From contig CALVED010000003.1 in NCBI GenBank assembly GCA_944326485.1, positions 142,637 through 206,636 of the forward strand: DNA of 64,000 nucleotides, read 5' to 3'. The notes under the pieces were generated by a model that ran no database searches, was not told where the DNA came from, and was given only the letters and a program-made list of their open reading frames with translations. Below, piece by piece: positions 62,295 through 64,000 of this stretch (positions are counted from its first letter, which is position 1; every line of letters begins with the position of its first letter). The position numbers and the translations under genes are program-made. Source of the DNA: Candidatus Gastranaerophilales bacterium. Its GTDB lineage: Bacteria > Cyanobacteriota > Vampirovibrionia > Gastranaerophilales > Gastranaerophilaceae.

Positions 62295-62390
62295 TTACTA
62301 TTCCTCCTTTTTTACTGTAACAAAATTATATCTTATAAATAGCAAAAAATAAAATTTCCGTTTTTAAAAAAAACAGAAAGTGAGAGGCAA

Positions 62391-62966
62391 ATGAGAATAA
62401 ACAATATAAATTCAAATATAAATTTTGGTAAAACACCATTAATGAAATGTATTGTAAAAAGAGAAGATACAAAAGAAAAAAGTGAAGCAACATTATATCA
62501 ACTTGACCCCAAAGACAGCGGAGATTTAAATGAAGTTTTTTACAGCAAAAAAGCAGCTTGTATGTATCCATCTATGGAGAAAGATAGAGCAAGAAGATAT
62601 CCAATCTCAGAATATTACTTTATAAAAGATGATAAAAGAGGTGAAGTAATAGCTAGTGCTCAAACTTCAAGACATTATAGAAGAGATAATGTAGAATTTC
62701 CAAGATTAACAACTTTAATAGAAGAAATGAACACAAACAACAAATATGTAAATTCTGCAGAACCAATGTTAGCATTTTTAGCGAATAAGGCATTTGACAG
62801 ATTTGATGAAAGCTTAACAACTGGATTTTATACCGAAGATACAACTTTCTTAAAAAGAGCTAAATTTTCTCAAACAAAAAATGGAGCCTGGGTATTACCT
62901 GAAAAAAGATTTAATAATTTGATTGATAATGCACAAAAACGATCTAATATTGAATTTATAATCTAA
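62391..62966 (+). CDS. Hypothetical protein with N-terminal NINFGK motif, possibly GNAT-like
   Basis: A 191-residue protein opening MRINNINSNINFGKTP, the clearest example of the lineage-type leader. The rest (about 45-185) has the order of a GNAT acetyltransferase: a beta-rich first half with EYYFIKDD...GEVIASAQ, then a helix AEPMLAFLANKAFD, then a strand and FLKRAKFSQTKNGAWVLP. The acetyl-CoA Q/RxxGxG/A loop is not obvious, so the fold assignment is tentative. It meets the SMR gene tail to tail. Confidence 0.7.
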   Translation: MRINNINSNINFGKTPLMKCIVKREDTKEKSEATLYQLDPKDSGDLNEVFYSKKAACMYPSMEKDRARRYPISEYYFIKDDKRGEVIASAQTSRHYRRDNVEFPRLTTLIEEMNTNNKYVNSAEPMLAFLANKAFDRFDESLTTGFYTEDTTFLKRAKFSQTKNGAWVLPEKRFNNLIDNAQKRSNIEFII

Positions 62967-62969
62967 AAA

Positions 62970-63290
62970 TCAATTTGCAACTTTTAATAAAATAACACCA
63001 AAAATTATTAAAAGAACACCAAACATTCTCATTAAGCTTAGTGTATCTTGAAAGATAAATACGCCCAATAAAAATGTAAAAGAGGCTCCAATTCCTGTCC
63101 AAACAGCGTAAGCCGTCCCTATTGGAATATTTTTCTGAGCAATAAATAAGAAAATGCCACTTAATATCATTGCTAGTACTGCAAATATAATCCATAAAAT
63201 TTTATTATTACCCAAAGATGCCATTTTCAAACCAAATGGCCATCCAATCTCAAATATAGCAGCAACAAATAAATATAACCAACTAATCAT
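62970..63290 (-). CDS. sugE: SMR-family transporter, SugE/Gdx type
   Basis: A 106-residue membrane protein with four helices. Glu15 (AAIFEIGWPFGLK) is the universal SMR proton/substrate residue. The following G-W-x-x-G-L-K and GTAYAVWTGIGA match the SugE/Gdx subgroup, which exports guanidinium by proton exchange, rather than EmrE. It is a single gene without a paired subunit, consistent with a Gdx homodimer. I see no guanidine riboswitch in its short upstream region. Confidence 0.92.
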   Translation of the reverse strand: MISWLYLFVAAIFEIGWPFGLKMASLGNNKILWIIFAVLAMILSGIFLFIAQKNIPIGTAYAVWTGIGASFTFLLGVFIFQDTLSLMRMFGVLLIIFGVILLKVAN

Positions 63291-63395
63291 AACAAAAATA
63301 TTTTATCAAAATATAAAATTATATCAAATAAATACTAACTAAATACTAAAAAGATAGATAACACTCCTTTTATAAAAACCTAATTTGATATATTT

Positions 63396-63686
63396 TTATA
63401 TATTTTCTAATTTTACAGGTACACCATCTTCAAAATTTTCTTTTCGACGCATAAAATCAAATACTTTTGTAAATAAATTATTCTGCCCAGTTACATTATC
63501 TTTCTTTATTAAAATTGTTTCACATTTCCCTTTTCCATTAGAATAATAATCTCTATTTAAAACAACTACATCGCAATCCTTAAATTGTGCATATCTTTTC
63601 ATAGACTTTAACTCACTTTGCTTAACAAGTGATTTAGTACTGCCTGATAAAAAGACATCACCTTTGAAACTTATTTTCGAAATCAT
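63396..63686 (-). CDS. Small hypothetical protein with N-terminal ISFKGD motif
   Basis: A 96-residue protein opening MISKISFKGDVFLSG. The F-K-G motif is followed by a basic alpha/beta chain (CDVVVLNRDYYSNGKGKCETILI). It is not recognised. It shares with the 60127-60687 gene the S-F-K-G motif and a similar size class. There is no signal peptide. Confidence 0.65.
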   Translation of the reverse strand: MISKISFKGDVFLSGSTKSLVKQSELKSMKRYAQFKDCDVVVLNRDYYSNGKGKCETILIKKDNVTGQNNLFTKVFDFMRRKENFEDGVPVKLENI

Positions 63687-64000
63687 AAAAGTAAATTCTC
63701 CACATTTAACGTAAATTTATAATAAATATAACATAAAGATATTTATTAAAAGATAAAGTTTTTAAAGCATATTCACTTAAAAATAGCATTTACAGACCCT
63801 TTAAAATAGAAATAAGTGTGATTCTATTTCGCAGAAACTAGCTTTATAAACGAAAAATCATAACTTTTGTTTTTCTGCCGCTGTTCACTCGCGCTCGAAC
63901 CTAAAACAAAACTCCGTTTTGTAGGTGCAAAGAAACACCTTAAATGATTATTTGTAACAGCTAAAATGACTATCGCTATTTGTTTATTTTATAAGTTTTT
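63687..64000. other. Intergenic end of window with hairpin and possible fourth repeat copy
   Basis: No gene is supported. An inverted repeat CCTAAAACAAAAC / GTTTTGTAGG lies at about 63900-63925. The stretch at about 63951-63985, read on the minus strand, resembles the hairpin arm of repeat copy B (GCxAxAATGACTxxCG). It is locally richer in G+C (CTGCCGCTGTTCACTCGCG) than the rest of the gap. Confidence 0.3.

Noticed and set aside
1..64000. tRNA and rRNA genes.
   Set aside because: Scanning the gaps for a GGTTCGANTCC-type T arm with a matching acceptor and CCA-end structure gave nothing convincing. The GGTTCGAG near 63900 (minus strand) lacks the rest of a tRNA.
1..64000. Phage, insertion sequence or integrative element.
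   Set aside because: No transposase, integrase, capsid or terminase-like protein is present, and gene content and composition are uniform apart from the PT repeat.

Overview
The window is AT-rich, compact and free of phage or transposon genes. The gene content points to a non-photosynthetic cyanobacterial relative of the gut Melainabacteria / Gastranaerophilales type. Three things suggest this. There is a homologue of the cyanobacterial clock-input protein LdpA (17042-18007). There is a cysteine-rich SLH surface protein (52053-54089). Several unrelated proteins carry a short N-terminal pattern of the kind M-[KR]-I-[NS]-x-I-N followed by F-[GKE]-G. The organism assignment is an inference from sequence recognition, not from a database search.

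Left part (1-10.7 kb): the 5' end of a membrane pyrophosphatase gene, a small HNH-like protein, and a minus-strand run of CgeB-like glycosyltransferase, OmpR-type response regulator and secreted beta-rich protein. An MCE/MlaD protein, an SDR, YraN (apparently leaderless) and an aroC-aroK-aroB-surE group follow. A promoter/terminator-bounded candidate structured RNA (about 11017-11168) precedes deoB.

Middle-left (12.4-23.9 kb): a [4Fe-4S] ferredoxin, a PMT-type glycosyltransferase, mnmG, the LdpA homologue and an isochorismatase-fold hydrolase. Next comes the most unusual locus: five paralogous radical SAM proteins, four on the minus strand and one divergent. All have an extra cysteine-rich N-terminal module ahead of the CxxxCxxC motif, and no recognisable substrate gene is nearby.

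Middle (23.9-46 kb): a papain/C39-like protein, a 980-residue Pro-Thr repeat protein with a lipobox-like segment, hisS, a soluble PAS-GAF histidine kinase, and a divergent-PAP2 / prenyl synthase / rsgA group. Then come pnp, a patatin, a uridine-kinase-like protein and two small coiled-coil proteins. The classic yceD-rpmF-plsX-fabH-fabD-fabG-acpP-fabF lipid synthesis cluster closes this part.

Right part (46-64 kb): a hybrid-cluster-protein (Hcp) homologue that has lost its cluster ligands, next to a glutaredoxin, then a TPR protein, YebC and a zinc-ribbon protein. After these come the SLH protein, a CHASE2-GGDEF cyclase, rubrerythrin and a TreZ-like GH13 enzyme. The end holds small lineage-specific proteins, a lipoprotein with serpin-like features and a SugE/Gdx-type SMR transporter. 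A degenerate dispersed repeat of about 180-200 bp occurs in three long intergenic gaps (12.4, 25.4 and 51.8 kb), with a weak fourth candidate at the right edge.
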